This document shows positions 63,527 to 64,000 of a DNA stretch of 64,000 bases, piece by piece. Every line of letters begins with the position of its first letter. Position 1 is the first letter of the stretch. The notes beneath the pieces are model-generated. The model did no database searches. It saw only the letters and a program-made list of their open reading frames with translations, and was not told the origin of the DNA. A program made the position numbers and the translations under genes. Origin of the DNA: CAVSJA01 sp963728145 (lineage in GTDB: Bacteria; Bacteroidota; Bacteroidia; Chitinophagales; Chitinophagaceae); contig CAVSJA010000002.1 of the NCBI GenBank assembly GCA_963728145.1, positions 372,001 through 436,000 of the forward strand, read 5' to 3'.

Positions 63527-64000
63527 ATGTTTTTAAACGGATTGATACGAAGTCTTCCCGATTTCAAAGGCAAGCGTCGCCTGGTGCGTTTCCTTACTAA
63601 AGCAGAAATTGAAAGGAGTTCCGATACGGTAATTTCGGGAAGATTTGGTTGCAAGTATTTGCTACCGAATATCAAGGAATCGGTTTCCTTCGAAATATTT
63701 TGCAATGGTATTTATGAAGCCGATACCAATGCATTCTTATACAAGTTACTTCCTGCAAACGGAGTCTTTCTTGATCTCGGAGCAAATATCGGTTCAGTCA
63801 CGATTCCATTGCTCAAACGAAGGCCTGACTTGCAATGCATTTGTGTTGAAGCCGCTCCCTGGATCTTCGACTATCTTAGAAAAAACAGAGATATTAATTT
63901 TTCTAATGAGTCAATTGAACTGATCAACAAAGCATTGCTGGATAGAGACAATGTCGTGTTGCCTTTTTATAGTCCAAAGGAAAAATTTGGAAAAGGTTCT
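63527..64000 (+). CDS. FkbM-family methyltransferase, 3' end outside window
   Basis: 158 residues visible. Start MFLNGLIRSLPDFKGKRRLV, with GVFLDLGANIGSVTIPLLKRRP near residue 81, CICVEAAPWIFDYLRKN near 104 and ELINKALLDRDNVVLPFYSP near 130. Clear first half of an FkbM domain; cut by the window edge. Starts 3 bases after the previous stop, so the operon continues to the right. Confidence 0.88.
   Translation, partial: MFLNGLIRSLPDFKGKRRLVRFLTKAEIERSSDTVISGRFGCKYLLPNIKESVSFEIFCNGIYEADTNAFLYKLLPANGVFLDLGANIGSVTIPLLKRRPDLQCICVEAAPWIFDYLRKNRDINFSNESIELINKALLDRDNVVLPFYSPKEKFGKGS

Noticed and set aside
1..64000. tRNA or rRNA genes
   Set aside because: I saw no cloverleaf-like or rRNA-like stretch while reading; a tRNAscan or Rfam run would settle it.

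Overview
The window looks like a chromosome segment from a Bacteroidota bacterium, most likely Chitinophagaceae or a close relative. Supporting signs are TAnnTTTG-type promoter boxes with little Shine-Dalgarno signal, a TonB-dependent receptor with a carboxypeptidase-like regulatory domain, an UpxY/NusG-type antiterminator heading a polysaccharide locus, an ECF sigma factor followed by a Bacteroidota-style anti-sigma-like protein, and many short 7-, 8- and 9-bp intergenic arrays. The placement rests on protein and motif style only; there is no rRNA marker.

Layout. 1-4.2 kb: kbl (reverse strand, running off the left edge), a small membrane protein, then ECF sigma factor, anti-sigma-like gene and outer-membrane barrel. 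4.3-10.2 kb: DMT-type permease, L,D-transpeptidase, a repeat-rich gap with a possible sigma-54-driven small RNA, acetyl-CoA synthetase, and a divergent MHS-type transporter with a small partner protein. 10.3-18.6 kb: an inorganic-carbon module (carbonic anhydrase, SulP transporter, DabA, DabB on the reverse strand, plus a second carbonic anhydrase on the forward strand). 18.6-24.4 kb: GH130-like lipoprotein, a DUF559 endonuclease bracketed by palindromic repeats, two 2H-phosphoesterase paralogues with lost catalytic histidines, and two radical-SAM-type proteins. 24.5-34.7 kb: TPR protein, TonB receptor, FtsX/MacB-like permease, metallophosphoesterase, membrane protein, a four-helix-bundle (IVP/Avd-like) gene between opposed 9-bp arrays, and a NagX-like acyltransferase.

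34.7-64 kb is a large exopolysaccharide or capsule locus, all on the forward strand: promoter and hairpin leader, UpxY-like antiterminator, Wza-like export lipoprotein, Wzc-like co-polymerase/tyrosine kinase, Wzx flippase, then sugar-nucleotide and glycosyltransferase genes. CapE/CapF/CapG homologues should make UDP-N-acetyl-L-fucosamine. WbpB/WbpD/WbpE homologues should make a 2,3-diacetamido-uronic acid. A WbpG-type amidotransferase with HisH2/HisF2 could turn an acetamido group into an acetamidino group. Four FkbM-type and two other methyltransferases, five glycosyltransferases, a secreted heparinase-like protein and two acyltransferases complete the visible part. No Wzy polymerase, UDP-GlcNAc 6-dehydrogenase or initiating phosphosugar transferase is in view, so the locus probably continues past the right edge.

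Caution: at least 15 single-base frame breaks interrupt otherwise well conserved genes (kbl, the anti-sigma gene, the FtsX permease, wza and at least five exopolysaccharide genes). Several fall in homopolymers, so residual indel errors from a long-read or metagenome assembly are the simplest explanation. I annotate these as single genes and mark the break points.
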